36,543 bases of DNA. It comes from Myxococcota bacterium. GTDB lineage: Bacteria; Myxococcota_A; UBA9160; SZUA-336. Positions 17,627 to 24,433 of this stretch are shown here, in pieces. Location of the stretch: assembly GCA_035498015.1 (NCBI GenBank), contig DATKAO010000198.1, positions 1-36,543 on the forward strand. The letters are read 5' to 3'. Below the pieces are notes generated by a model. The model was given only the letters and a program-made list of their open reading frames with translations. It was not told the DNA's origin and did not search any database. Both the position numbers and the translations under genes were made by a program. The first letter of the stretch is position 1. Every line of letters begins with the position of its first letter.

Positions 17627-18520
17627 CTAGGCGCGCGGGCGGCTCTTGCGGATCAGGTCGTAGAGCGCCTGCGCCGCCGGCGACAGCACGGCCGTCTTGC
17701 GAGTCACGAGCACGAGCTGGCGCGAGATCACGGGATTCACGAGCGCGACCACCCGGATGCGCGGATAGGCGCCCTTCTGGATCGCCAGGCTCGGCACGAC
17801 CGCGGCCCCGACGCCCTCGGCCACGAGCCCGAGCGCCGTCGAGCTGCGCTGCACCTCGTAGTAGGACTGCAGCGCCACCGTCTGGGGCCGCAGCGCGTCT
17901 TCGAGCAGCGGCCGGTTCCCGCTGACTTCGCCGGCGAGGATGAGCGGCGTCGACTCGAGCTCCTTCCACGACAGGCGCGTGCGCCGGGCGAGCGGGTGGT
18001 CGCCGCGGCAGATCAGCACGAAGCGGTCCTCGAGCAGCGGCTCGGCCCCCAGGTCCGGGTGCAGCGTGCCGGCGATCTGGATGCCGAACTCCGCCTCGCG
18101 CCGCAGCACCGCGTCGGCGACGCCCGTCGACGCGTGGTCGAGGATCTTGATGCGATTGCGCGGGTGACTCGAGGCGTACTCCTGCAGGATGCGCGGGAGA
18201 TACTGCACGCCGGCGGTCGGCACGCAGGCGATCGAGAAGTCGCCGCGCTGCGCCTTGCCCGTCTCGCGCAGCTCGACCAGCGCCGTCGTGAGGTCGGACA
18301 GGATGCGCCGCGCCTGCGGCAGGAACGCGCGGCCGATGGTCGTGAGCGCCACCGTGCGCGTGGTGCGCTCGACGAGCTTGACCTCGAGCAGCGACTCCAG
18401 GTTCTGCAGCCGGCGCGTGAGGGCTGTCTGGGTGATGTGGACCGCCTGCGCCGCCTTGCGGAAGCCGCCCTGGTCGGCGATGGCGATGAAGGCCTCGAGC
18501 CCGAGCGTGTCGAGCTTCAT
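17627..18520 (-). CDS. LysR-family transcriptional regulator
   Basis: 297 residues. An N-terminal winged helix-turn-helix (residues 6-63: FIAIADQGGFRKAAQAVHITQTALTRRLQNLE) precedes a periplasmic-binding-protein-like effector domain (about 90-290). It is transcribed divergently from the aconitase gene across only 69 bp that contain a dyad with LysR-box geometry, so it probably regulates aconitase and itself in response to a small molecule, perhaps a TCA-cycle or 2-methylcitrate-type acid (inference). The start ATG 18520 places the HTH at the usual distance from the N-terminus. It may also lead the minus-strand run with AsmA and RND. Confidence 0.93.
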   Translation of the reverse strand: MKLDTLGLEAFIAIADQGGFRKAAQAVHITQTALTRRLQNLESLLEVKLVERTTRTVALTTIGRAFLPQARRILSDLTTALVELRETGKAQRGDFSIACVPTAGVQYLPRILQEYASSHPRNRIKILDHASTGVADAVLRREAEFGIQIAGTLHPDLGAEPLLEDRFVLICRGDHPLARRTRLSWKELESTPLILAGEVSGNRPLLEDALRPQTVALQSYYEVQRSSTALGLVAEGVGAAVVPSLAIQKGAYPRIRVVALVNPVISRQLVLVTRKTAVLSPAAQALYDLIRKSRPRA

Positions 18521-18541
18521 GACTGTTCTGCATCAATCATC

Positions 18542-18557
18542 GAAATAAATTCATTTC
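18542..18557. promoter_or_regulatory. Putative LysR operator in the LysR-aconitase intergenic region
   Basis: GAAAT-N6-ATTTC, a perfect 5-bp inverted repeat in a strikingly AT-rich patch between two divergent starts (LysR ATG at 18520, aconitase ATG at 18590). T18546 and A18558 have the T-N11-A spacing of LysR boxes. Its position could let one site control both promoters. Confidence 0.5.
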
Positions 18558-18589
18558 ACGAATCAGCGGCGATTCCGCAAGCTCCGGGC

Positions 18590-20860
18590 ATGACGAACCC
18601 CATCGTTCCCAGCGCGGAAGCGGCCGGCGAGCTCTACCGCTCCATGGCCCGAAGACTCGAGATCGTGCGCGCGCGCCTGCGCCGCCCGCTCTCTCTCGCC
18701 GAGAAGGTCCTGTTCGGACACCTCGAGGACCCGGAGGCGCAGGCGCTCGAGCCCGGGCAGAGCGAGCTCCTGCTGCGTCCCGACCGCGTGGTGTTCCAGG
18801 ACGTGTTGGGCCAGACCGGGCTCTTGCAGTTCATGCAGACGGGCCGCGCGCGCGTGGCCATTCCCACCACGGTCCACTGCGACCACCTGATCCAGGCGCG
18901 CGTCGAGGGCCGGGCCGACCTGCGCGCGTCGCTGGACGAGAACCGCGAGATCTACGACTTCCTGCGCTCCGCGGCGGCGAGATACGGCGCCGGCTTCTGG
19001 GAGCCGGGCGCGGGCATCGTACACCAGGTGGTGTTGGAGAACTACGCGTTCCCGGGCGCGCTGATCCTGGGCACGGACTCACACACGCCCAACGCCGGGG
19101 GGCTGGGCGCGTGCGCGATCGGCGTGGGCGGCGCCGACGCGGTCGAGGCGATCGCGGGCATGCCCTGGGGCCTGCTCTTTCCGCGCCGCATCGCCGTGGT
19201 GCTGAGCGGCGCGCTCGGCGGCTGGACCGCGCCCAAGGACGTGATCCTGTGGGTCGCCGGTCAGCTCAGCGTCTCCGGCGCGACCAACGCGATCGTGGAG
19301 TACATCGGTCCGGGCGCGCGCACGCTCTCCGCGACCGGCAAGGCCACGATCGCGAACATGGGCGCCGAGCTGGGCGCCACCACGTCGATGTTCCCGGCCG
19401 ACGCGCACATGGCGAAGTATCTCGCCGCGACCGGCCGGGGCGAGATCGCGCGCGAGGTCGAGCGCGCCGGCGCCCTGCTCGAGCCCGACCCCGAGGTCGA
19501 GCGGGATCCCGAGTCACACTACGACCGCGTGCTGCGGCTCGACCTCTCGGCGCTCGAGCCGCACGTGGTGGGCCCGCACACGCCCGACCGCGCGCGCCCG
19601 GTCTCGCGCCTCGCGGCCGAGCTGGCCGACCCGGCGAACGGCTTCCCGCGCACGCTTTCGACGGCGCTGCTGGGCAGCTGCACCAACTCCTCCTACGAGG
19701 ACATGAGCCGCGCCGCCGACGTCGCCGCGCAGGCCGCGGCACACGGCGTGCGCGCCGCGGTGCCGTTCCTGGTGACTCCGGGCTCGGAGCAGATCCGCGC
19801 CACGATCGAGCGCGACGGCCAGATGGGCCGGCTCGAAGAGATCGGCGCGGTGGTGCTCGCCAACGCCTGCGGGCCGTGCATCGGCCAGTGGCGACGTCCC
19901 GAGGCACAGTCGGCCCAGCCGAACGCCATCGTGACTTCCTACAACCGGAACTTCCCGCGCCGCAACGACGGGTCGGCCACGACGCAGGCCTTCATCGCGA
20001 GCCCCGAGCTCGTGACCGCCTTCGCGCTGGCCGGAACGCTGGCGTTCGACCCGCTGCGCGACTCACTGACCGGCGCCGACGGCAAGCCGTTCCGGCTGCG
20101 CGCCCCCAAGCCCGCTCCGGAAGTGCCCGACGCCGGCTTCGAGCGCGGCCGCAGCGCCTTCGTGGCGCCGCCGGCCGACGGCTCGAGGGTCGAGGTGAAG
20201 ATCGACCCGCACAGCGAGAGACTCCAGAGACTCGCGCCCTGGCCCGCCTGGGACGGCCATGACTTCCTGGACCTCGCGCTGCTCGTGAAGACCTCGGGTA
20301 AGACCACCACCGACCACATCTCGCCCGCGGGTCCCTGGCTGCGCTTCCGCGGTCACCTGGACCGCTTCAGCGACAACCTGCTCTCGGGCGCGGTCGACGC
20401 CTTCACGGGTCGGACCGCGGAGCGCGTGGCCGAGCGCGCGCGCGCGTACCGCGCGGCGGGCGTGCGCTGGGTGGTGGTCGGCGACCACAACTACGGCGAG
20501 GGCTCGAGCCGCGAGCACGCCGCCCTCTCGCCGCGCCTGCTGGGCGGCGTGGCGGTGATCGCCCGGTCGTTCGCGCGCATCCATGAGACCAATCTCAAGA
20601 AACAGGGGCTCCTGGCACTCACCTTCGCGGACCCGGCGGACTACGCGCGCGTGCGCCCTGGAGACCGGCTCGACCTGGTGGGTCTGGCGGCGCTGGCGCC
20701 GGGCCAGCCGGTGGAGTGCGTGCTGCACCACGCCGACGGCACGCGCGAGTCACTCGAGCTGCGGCACTCCTACGGCGCGCGTCAGCTCGCGTGGTTCCGG
20801 GCCGGCTCGGCGGTCAACGCGCTGCGAGAAGAAGGCGCCACGCCGGCCCGGGTGGCGTAG
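18590..20860 (+). CDS. Aconitate hydratase, mitochondrial type
   Basis: 756 residues. It interconverts citrate, cis-aconitate and isocitrate in the TCA cycle. The sequence follows mitochondrial aconitase closely from the N-terminus: LRRPLSLAEKVLFGHLEDP, HCDHLIQA, GTDSHTPNAGG, GVGGADAVEAIAGMPW. The 4Fe-4S cysteines are Cys364 (GSCTNSSYED), Cys427 and Cys430 (ACGPCIGQW), with the 63 + 3 residue spacing of the mitochondrial enzyme. The swivel domain has TSGKTTTDHISPAGPW and NYGEGSSREHAA. ATG 18590 is the first start after the operator region; the same frame is open far upstream only as an antisense shadow of LysR and AsmA. Divergent from the LysR gene, which likely controls it. Confidence 0.97.
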   Translation: MTNPIVPSAEAAGELYRSMARRLEIVRARLRRPLSLAEKVLFGHLEDPEAQALEPGQSELLLRPDRVVFQDVLGQTGLLQFMQTGRARVAIPTTVHCDHLIQARVEGRADLRASLDENREIYDFLRSAAARYGAGFWEPGAGIVHQVVLENYAFPGALILGTDSHTPNAGGLGACAIGVGGADAVEAIAGMPWGLLFPRRIAVVLSGALGGWTAPKDVILWVAGQLSVSGATNAIVEYIGPGARTLSATGKATIANMGAELGATTSMFPADAHMAKYLAATGRGEIAREVERAGALLEPDPEVERDPESHYDRVLRLDLSALEPHVVGPHTPDRARPVSRLAAELADPANGFPRTLSTALLGSCTNSSYEDMSRAADVAAQAAAHGVRAAVPFLVTPGSEQIRATIERDGQMGRLEEIGAVVLANACGPCIGQWRRPEAQSAQPNAIVTSYNRNFPRRNDGSATTQAFIASPELVTAFALAGTLAFDPLRDSLTGADGKPFRLRAPKPAPEVPDAGFERGRSAFVAPPADGSRVEVKIDPHSERLQRLAPWPAWDGHDFLDLALLVKTSGKTTTDHISPAGPWLRFRGHLDRFSDNLLSGAVDAFTGRTAERVAERARAYRAAGVRWVVVGDHNYGEGSSREHAALSPRLLGGVAVIARSFARIHETNLKKQGLLALTFADPADYARVRPGDRLDLVGLAALAPGQPVECVLHHADGTRESLELRHSYGARQLAWFRAGSAVNALREEGATPARVA

Positions 20861-20931
20861 ACTTTGCCCCGGGGTGAGCGTCCGTGTACGACCACCCACT
20901 GAGTCGAAACCACCATCGGGAGAAATACAAA

Positions 20932-21360
20932 ATGCACAATTCACTTCGCCGGGCCCTGTGCGCCGGTGCCGCCGCGTCGCAGCTCGTGGCCTTCGCCGCC
21001 CGCGCCGACACGTACGGCTGTGACCTGAAGAGCTCTTCCGAGGTCCCGCCGAACGACAGCCAGGCCACGGGCAAGGTCGACGCGACCTACGATCCCATGA
21101 GCATGAAGTTCTCGTGGAACATCACTTACTCCGGCCTGACCGGCCCGGCGACCGCCGCACACTTCCACGGCCCGGCGAAGGCCGGCTCGAACGCCGGCCC
21201 GATCATCACCCTGAAGGCCCCGCTCACCAGCCCGATGACCGGCTCCGAGACCCTCTCCAAAGAGCAGGGCGAATCGCTCGCGGCCGGCATGTGGTATTTC
21301 AACGTACACACCGAGAAGCACGGCCCGGGCGAGATCCGCTGTCAGCTGATGAAGAAGTGA
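20932..21360 (+). CDS. CHRD-domain protein, exported
   Basis: 142 residues. A signal peptide (residues 1-25, ending AARA-D) is followed by a single CHRD domain: SSEVPPNDSQATGKVDATYDP, the ITYSGLTGPATAAHFHGPA core with its conserved HFHGP, and a C-terminal WYFNVHTEKHGPGEIRCQL strand. CHRD modules, first seen in chordin, are small beta domains of unknown bacterial function, found in exported proteins. A GGGAGA ribosome site precedes ATG 20932. The stop codon lies within a 15-nt inverted repeat (GTGAGTC-G-GACTCAC), and a strong GC hairpin follows 60 nt downstream. Two Cys (after TYG and before QLMKK) could form a disulfide. Confidence 0.88.
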   Translation: MHNSLRRALCAGAAASQLVAFAARADTYGCDLKSSSEVPPNDSQATGKVDATYDPMSMKFSWNITYSGLTGPATAAHFHGPAKAGSNAGPIITLKAPLTSPMTGSETLSKEQGESLAAGMWYFNVHTEKHGPGEIRCQLMKK

Positions 21361-21420
21361 GTCGGACTCACGGACCTTTCACGCAACCCAGCGCCTCGAC
21401 GATCGAACTGGCTTCTCGCG

Positions 21421-21464
21421 CGGCCGCGAGGCCCTGCCACACGGACAGGCAGGCCTCGCGGCCG
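21421..21464. terminator. GC-rich hairpin between convergent genes
   Basis: CGGCCGCGAGGCC pairs perfectly with GGCCTCGCGGCCG (13 bp), and after a single bulged C the stem continues with TGCC/GGCA around a 9-base loop. It sits between the convergent CHRD and GST genes, where a bidirectional terminator is expected. There is no T-run, so it would be a non-classical terminator or a 3' stabiliser. Confidence 0.55.
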
Positions 21465-21500
21465 ACCGAGCGCCGACCCGCGGGCGCCGGGCTCGTGCCC

Positions 21501-22130
21501 TCAGCGCTGACTCGCCTGGTAGAGCGCGAACTCCTCCGAGAAGGCGCGCGACACAGCGGGCCGCTTCAGCATGCGCTGGTGGTACGCCTCGAGCACCGGC
21601 CACTCGCCCAGGTTCACGCCCGTGGCGCGCGTCCAGTTGAGCACGGTGAACAGGTAGGCGTCGGCCACCGAGAACGCGTCGAGCAGGAACTCGCGGCCCG
21701 CCAGGTGTTTCTCGAGCACGCCCATGCGCAGCGCGATCTTCTCGCGCGCGTAGGCCTGGGCGGCCGCGTCGGCCTTGGGGTCGAGCAGCGGCAGGAACAC
21801 GGCCTTGTGCAGCTCGGTGCCGATGAAGCTGAGACACTCGCGCAGGCGGGCGCGCGCGAGCACACCCTCGGGCGCGAGCTGCGCCTCGGGGAAGGTCTCG
21901 GCCACGTATTGCAGCACGGCCGAGTTCTCGGTCAGGAGCTCGCCCGCGTCGGTGCGCAGCACGGGCACCTGGCCCATGGGATTCACGGCGCAGAAGTCCG
22001 AGCCGTCGGGCAAGCGTTTCGCGCGCGTGTCGACGCGGGTGAAGCGCGCAGCGGCCGCCGCGGGGCCGGCTTCGTACAGGGCGATGCGCGTGGCGAGCGA
22101 GCAGGCCAGGGGGGCGAAGTAGAGTTCCAT
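21501..22130 (-). CDS. Glutathione S-transferase, beta-type
   Basis: 209 residues, the normal GST length. The N-terminal thioredoxin-like half has MELYFAPLACSLATRIAL, where the Cys/Ser pair at 10-11 sits at the catalytic position of beta-class GSTs, then NPMGQVPVL with the cis-Pro and ENSAVLQYVAE, the glutathione gamma-glutamyl site. The C-terminal helical half includes SVADAYLFTVLNW, with the N-capping box Asp. It conjugates or reduces electrophiles with glutathione in the cytoplasm. Divergent from the TetR gene, with two copies of a matching dyad between them, so TetR very likely represses it (inference). Confidence 0.92.
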   Translation of the reverse strand: MELYFAPLACSLATRIALYEAGPAAAAARFTRVDTRAKRLPDGSDFCAVNPMGQVPVLRTDAGELLTENSAVLQYVAETFPEAQLAPEGVLARARLRECLSFIGTELHKAVFLPLLDPKADAAAQAYAREKIALRMGVLEKHLAGREFLLDAFSVADAYLFTVLNWTRATGVNLGEWPVLEAYHQRMLKRPAVSRAFSEEFALYQASQR

Positions 22131-22156
22131 GCGGGGAGTCTCCGTGGGTTGATTTA

Positions 22157-22172
22157 TGTACTACCGTGAACA
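22157..22172. promoter_or_regulatory. Putative TetR operator, copy 1 (GST side)
   Basis: TGTAC-N6-GAACA. Read on the minus strand it is TGTTC-N6-GTACA, identical in both half-sites to copy 2. It lies 27 bp upstream of the GST start in an AT-rich patch likely to hold the GST promoter. Confidence 0.55.
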
Positions 22173-22198
22173 ATAATATCGGCGGCGTCAAGGAGTTT

Positions 22199-22214
22199 TG
22201 TTCGACATGGTACA
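22199..22214. promoter_or_regulatory. Putative TetR operator, copy 2 (over the tetR start codon)
   Basis: TGTTC-N6-GTACA, with the TetR start codon ATG 22207 inside the six-base spacer. The two copies are 42 bp apart, four helical turns, so two dimers would sit on the same DNA face. This fits autorepression plus repression of the divergent GST gene. Confidence 0.55.
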
Positions 22215-22851
22215 AAATGAGCAGAAGCGGCCCCGCGGGCGGCCGCGCGCCTACGATCCCGACCAGGCGCTGGTGCGCGCGACCGAGTCGTTCTGGCGCG
22301 CGGGCTTCGCGGCCACGTCGCTCGACGACCTGTCGCAGGCCACGGGCATGAACCGGCCCAGCCTCTACGGTGCGTTCGGCGACAAGCGCGACCTGTATCT
22401 CGCCACGCTCGACCGCTACGTGGAGGCGGCGCGCGCCGACATGGCGGCCGCCCTCTCCAACGACTTGCCGCTCTCGGCCGCGCTCGGCCGCGTGTACGCG
22501 GGCGCGCTCGAGCTGTACTTCGCGCACCCCGGCTCCGCGCTGGGCTGCTTCCTGATCGGCACCGCCGCCACCGAGGCGGCCCGCGATGCCACGGTGCGCG
22601 AGCGGCTCGGCTCCGGCCTGCGCGAGCTCACCCACGCGTTCGAGACACGCTTCCGCTCGGCCAAGCAGAAGGGCGAGCTCGGCGCCGGTGCCGATCCGGC
22701 CGCGCTCGCGGAGCTGGCCGGGGCGGTGCTCCACTCGCTGGCGCTGCGCGCCCGGGCGGGTGACTCGCGCGCCTCGCTCGAGCATTTCGCGCGCGAGGCC
22801 GTGCGTTTCCTGTGCGGCACAGCCCCGCGCAAGCGGCGCGCGCGCCGGTGA
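22207..22851 (+). CDS. TetR/AcrR-family transcriptional repressor
   Basis: 214 residues. The N-terminal HTH is GFAATSLDDLSQATGMNRPSLYGAFGDKRDLYLATLDRY (about residues 35-73), preceded by a basic RPRGRPR arm; the all-helical ligand-binding part fills the rest, and the protein ends in a basic tail. An AGGAG site at 22191-22195 fits ATG 22207 (11-nt spacing) better than the in-frame TTG at 22198, which is only 2 nt away. Divergent from the GST gene with two shared dyads between them. Ligand unknown, probably an electrophile or toxic organic handled by the GST (inference). Confidence 0.93.
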   Translation: MVQNEQKRPRGRPRAYDPDQALVRATESFWRAGFAATSLDDLSQATGMNRPSLYGAFGDKRDLYLATLDRYVEAARADMAAALSNDLPLSAALGRVYAGALELYFAHPGSALGCFLIGTAATEAARDATVRERLGSGLRELTHAFETRFRSAKQKGELGAGADPAALAELAGAVLHSLALRARAGDSRASLEHFAREAVRFLCGTAPRKRRARR

Positions 22852-22875
22852 GTCGGGGGCGCATACTCGCCCGGC

Positions 22876-24432
22876 ATGGCGTCACTCGCGGCCCTGGTCG
22901 AGACCTCGCAGCGCGTGGCGGCGACGCGCGCGCGGCTGGCCAAAGTGCGCGAGCTCGCGGCCTGCCTGCGCGCGCTCGAGCCGGCCGAGCTCGAGATCGG
23001 CGCGCACTATCTGGCCGGTGAGCTGCCGCAGGGCCGCATCGGGACCGGCTGGGCCGCCTTGCGCGAGGCCGCCGCGACGGCGCCTGCGGCCGAGCCGGGG
23101 CTTTCGCTGGCCGAGGTCGACCGGCGGCTCGGCGAGCTTGCCGCCATCCGCGGCGCGGGCTCGGCCGAGCGCCGGGCCGCGGCGCTGCGCGAGCTCTTCT
23201 CCCGCGCCACCGCCGCCGAGCAGGCGTTTCTGCTCCACCTGGTCACGGGCGAGCTGCGCCAGGGCGCGCTCGCAGGACTCTCGATCGACGCGATCGCTGC
23301 CGCCGCCGAGCTGCCCCTGCCCGTGGTGCGGCGCGCCGCGATGTACGCGCCGAGCCTGGGCGAAGTGACTCGCGTGGCGCTCCTGGAGGGCGCGGCGGGC
23401 CTGGCGCGTTTCCAGCTGGCCGTCGGCTCGCCGCTCGCGCCGATGCTCGCGCAGACCGCGGAGGACGTGGACGCGGCGTTCGCCGAGCTCTCCCCTCCCC
23501 TCGCCTTCGACTGGAAGATCGACGGCGCGCGCATCCAGGTGCACCGCGCGGGCGACACGGTGCGCGCCTTCACGCGGGCGCTGAACGAGGTCACTCCGGC
23601 GATCCCGGAGGTGATCGAGGCCATCCAGTCACTCCCGCTGCGCGAAGCCGTGCTCGACGGCGAGGTGGTGGCGCTCGATGCCGCGGGCCGCCCGCACCCC
23701 TTCCAGGTCACCATGCGCCGCTTCGGCCGCCGGCTCGACGTGGCCGCGCTGCGCGCCGAGCTGCCCGTGCAGGCGTTCTTCTTCGACTGTCTCCAGCTCG
23801 ACGGCGAGACCCTCGCCGACCGGCCCGCGGCCGAGCGCTTCGCGGCGCTGGAGCGCGCACTGCCGCAGAGCATGCGCGTGCCGAGGCTCACCACGAGCTC
23901 GGTCGAGGAGGCCCGGGCCTTCTACGAGGCCGCGCTCCGGGCCGGCCACGAGGGCCTGATGGCGAAGTCACTCGACGCCCCCTACGAGGCCGGCGCGCGC
24001 GGCGCGGCCTGGCGCAAGATCAAGCGCGCGCACACGCTCGACCTGGTGGTGCTGGCCGCCGAGTGGGGCCACGGCCGCCGCACCGGCAAGCTCTCGAACC
24101 TGCACCTGGGCGCGCTCGACGCCGAGACCGGCCTGTGGGTCATGCTGGGCAAGACCTTCAAGGGACTCAGCGACGCCGTGCTCGAGTGGCAGACCGCCGA
24201 GCTGCTCGCGCGCGAGGTGCGCCGGGAGGGCATCGCGGTGCACGTGCGGCCCGAGCTCGTGGTCGAAGTCGCGTTCAGCGACCTGCAGGCCAGCCCGAGA
24301 TACCCCGGCGGCATCGCCCTGCGCCTGGCCCGCGTGAAGCACTACCGGCCGGAGAAGCCCGCGGCCGAGGCCGACACCATGGACACGGTACGCAAGCTGT
24401 TCGCCGCGCAGGGCGGCGAGCGGAGCGAGTGA
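22876..24432 (+). CDS. ATP-dependent DNA ligase (LigB/LigI type)
   Basis: 518 residues, close to the length of mycobacterial LigB and archaeal ligases. A helical N-terminal DNA-binding domain (about 1-200) is followed by the nucleotidyltransferase domain. Motif I is DWKIDGAR with the AMP-accepting Lys214, motif III is DGEVVAL, IIIa FFFDCLQLDG, IV EGLMAKSLDAPYEAG and V WRKIKR. An OB-fold domain follows (LSNLHLGA, ARVKHYRPEK). It seals nicks in duplex DNA using ATP. This is an accessory ligase, since the essential replicative ligase of bacteria uses NAD. No Ku, primase or nuclease gene is beside it, so the repair pathway is not indicated. The start lies 24 nt after TetR. Its stop and that of the opposing glycosidase are separated by one base. 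Confidence 0.95.
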   Translation: MASLAALVETSQRVAATRARLAKVRELAACLRALEPAELEIGAHYLAGELPQGRIGTGWAALREAAATAPAAEPGLSLAEVDRRLGELAAIRGAGSAERRAAALRELFSRATAAEQAFLLHLVTGELRQGALAGLSIDAIAAAAELPLPVVRRAAMYAPSLGEVTRVALLEGAAGLARFQLAVGSPLAPMLAQTAEDVDAAFAELSPPLAFDWKIDGARIQVHRAGDTVRAFTRALNEVTPAIPEVIEAIQSLPLREAVLDGEVVALDAAGRPHPFQVTMRRFGRRLDVAALRAELPVQAFFFDCLQLDGETLADRPAAERFAALERALPQSMRVPRLTTSSVEEARAFYEAALRAGHEGLMAKSLDAPYEAGARGAAWRKIKRAHTLDLVVLAAEWGHGRRTGKLSNLHLGALDAETGLWVMLGKTFKGLSDAVLEWQTAELLAREVRREGIAVHVRPELVVEVAFSDLQASPRYPGGIALRLARVKHYRPEKPAAEADTMDTVRKLFAAQGGERSE

Positions 24433-24433
24433 C

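Noticed and set aside
16124..18589. A very long plus-strand open frame (1578 codons) running from inside AsmA through LysR into aconitase.
   Set aside because: It is an antisense shadow created by high GC. The aconitase family start fits ATG 18590, and the upstream part has Ser/Arg/Pro-rich noise while opposite-strand AsmA and LysR are well supported.
22198..22200. TTG start for the TetR gene.
   Set aside because: Only 2 nt from the AGGAG site; ATG 22207 has workable spacing and fits the family N-terminus.
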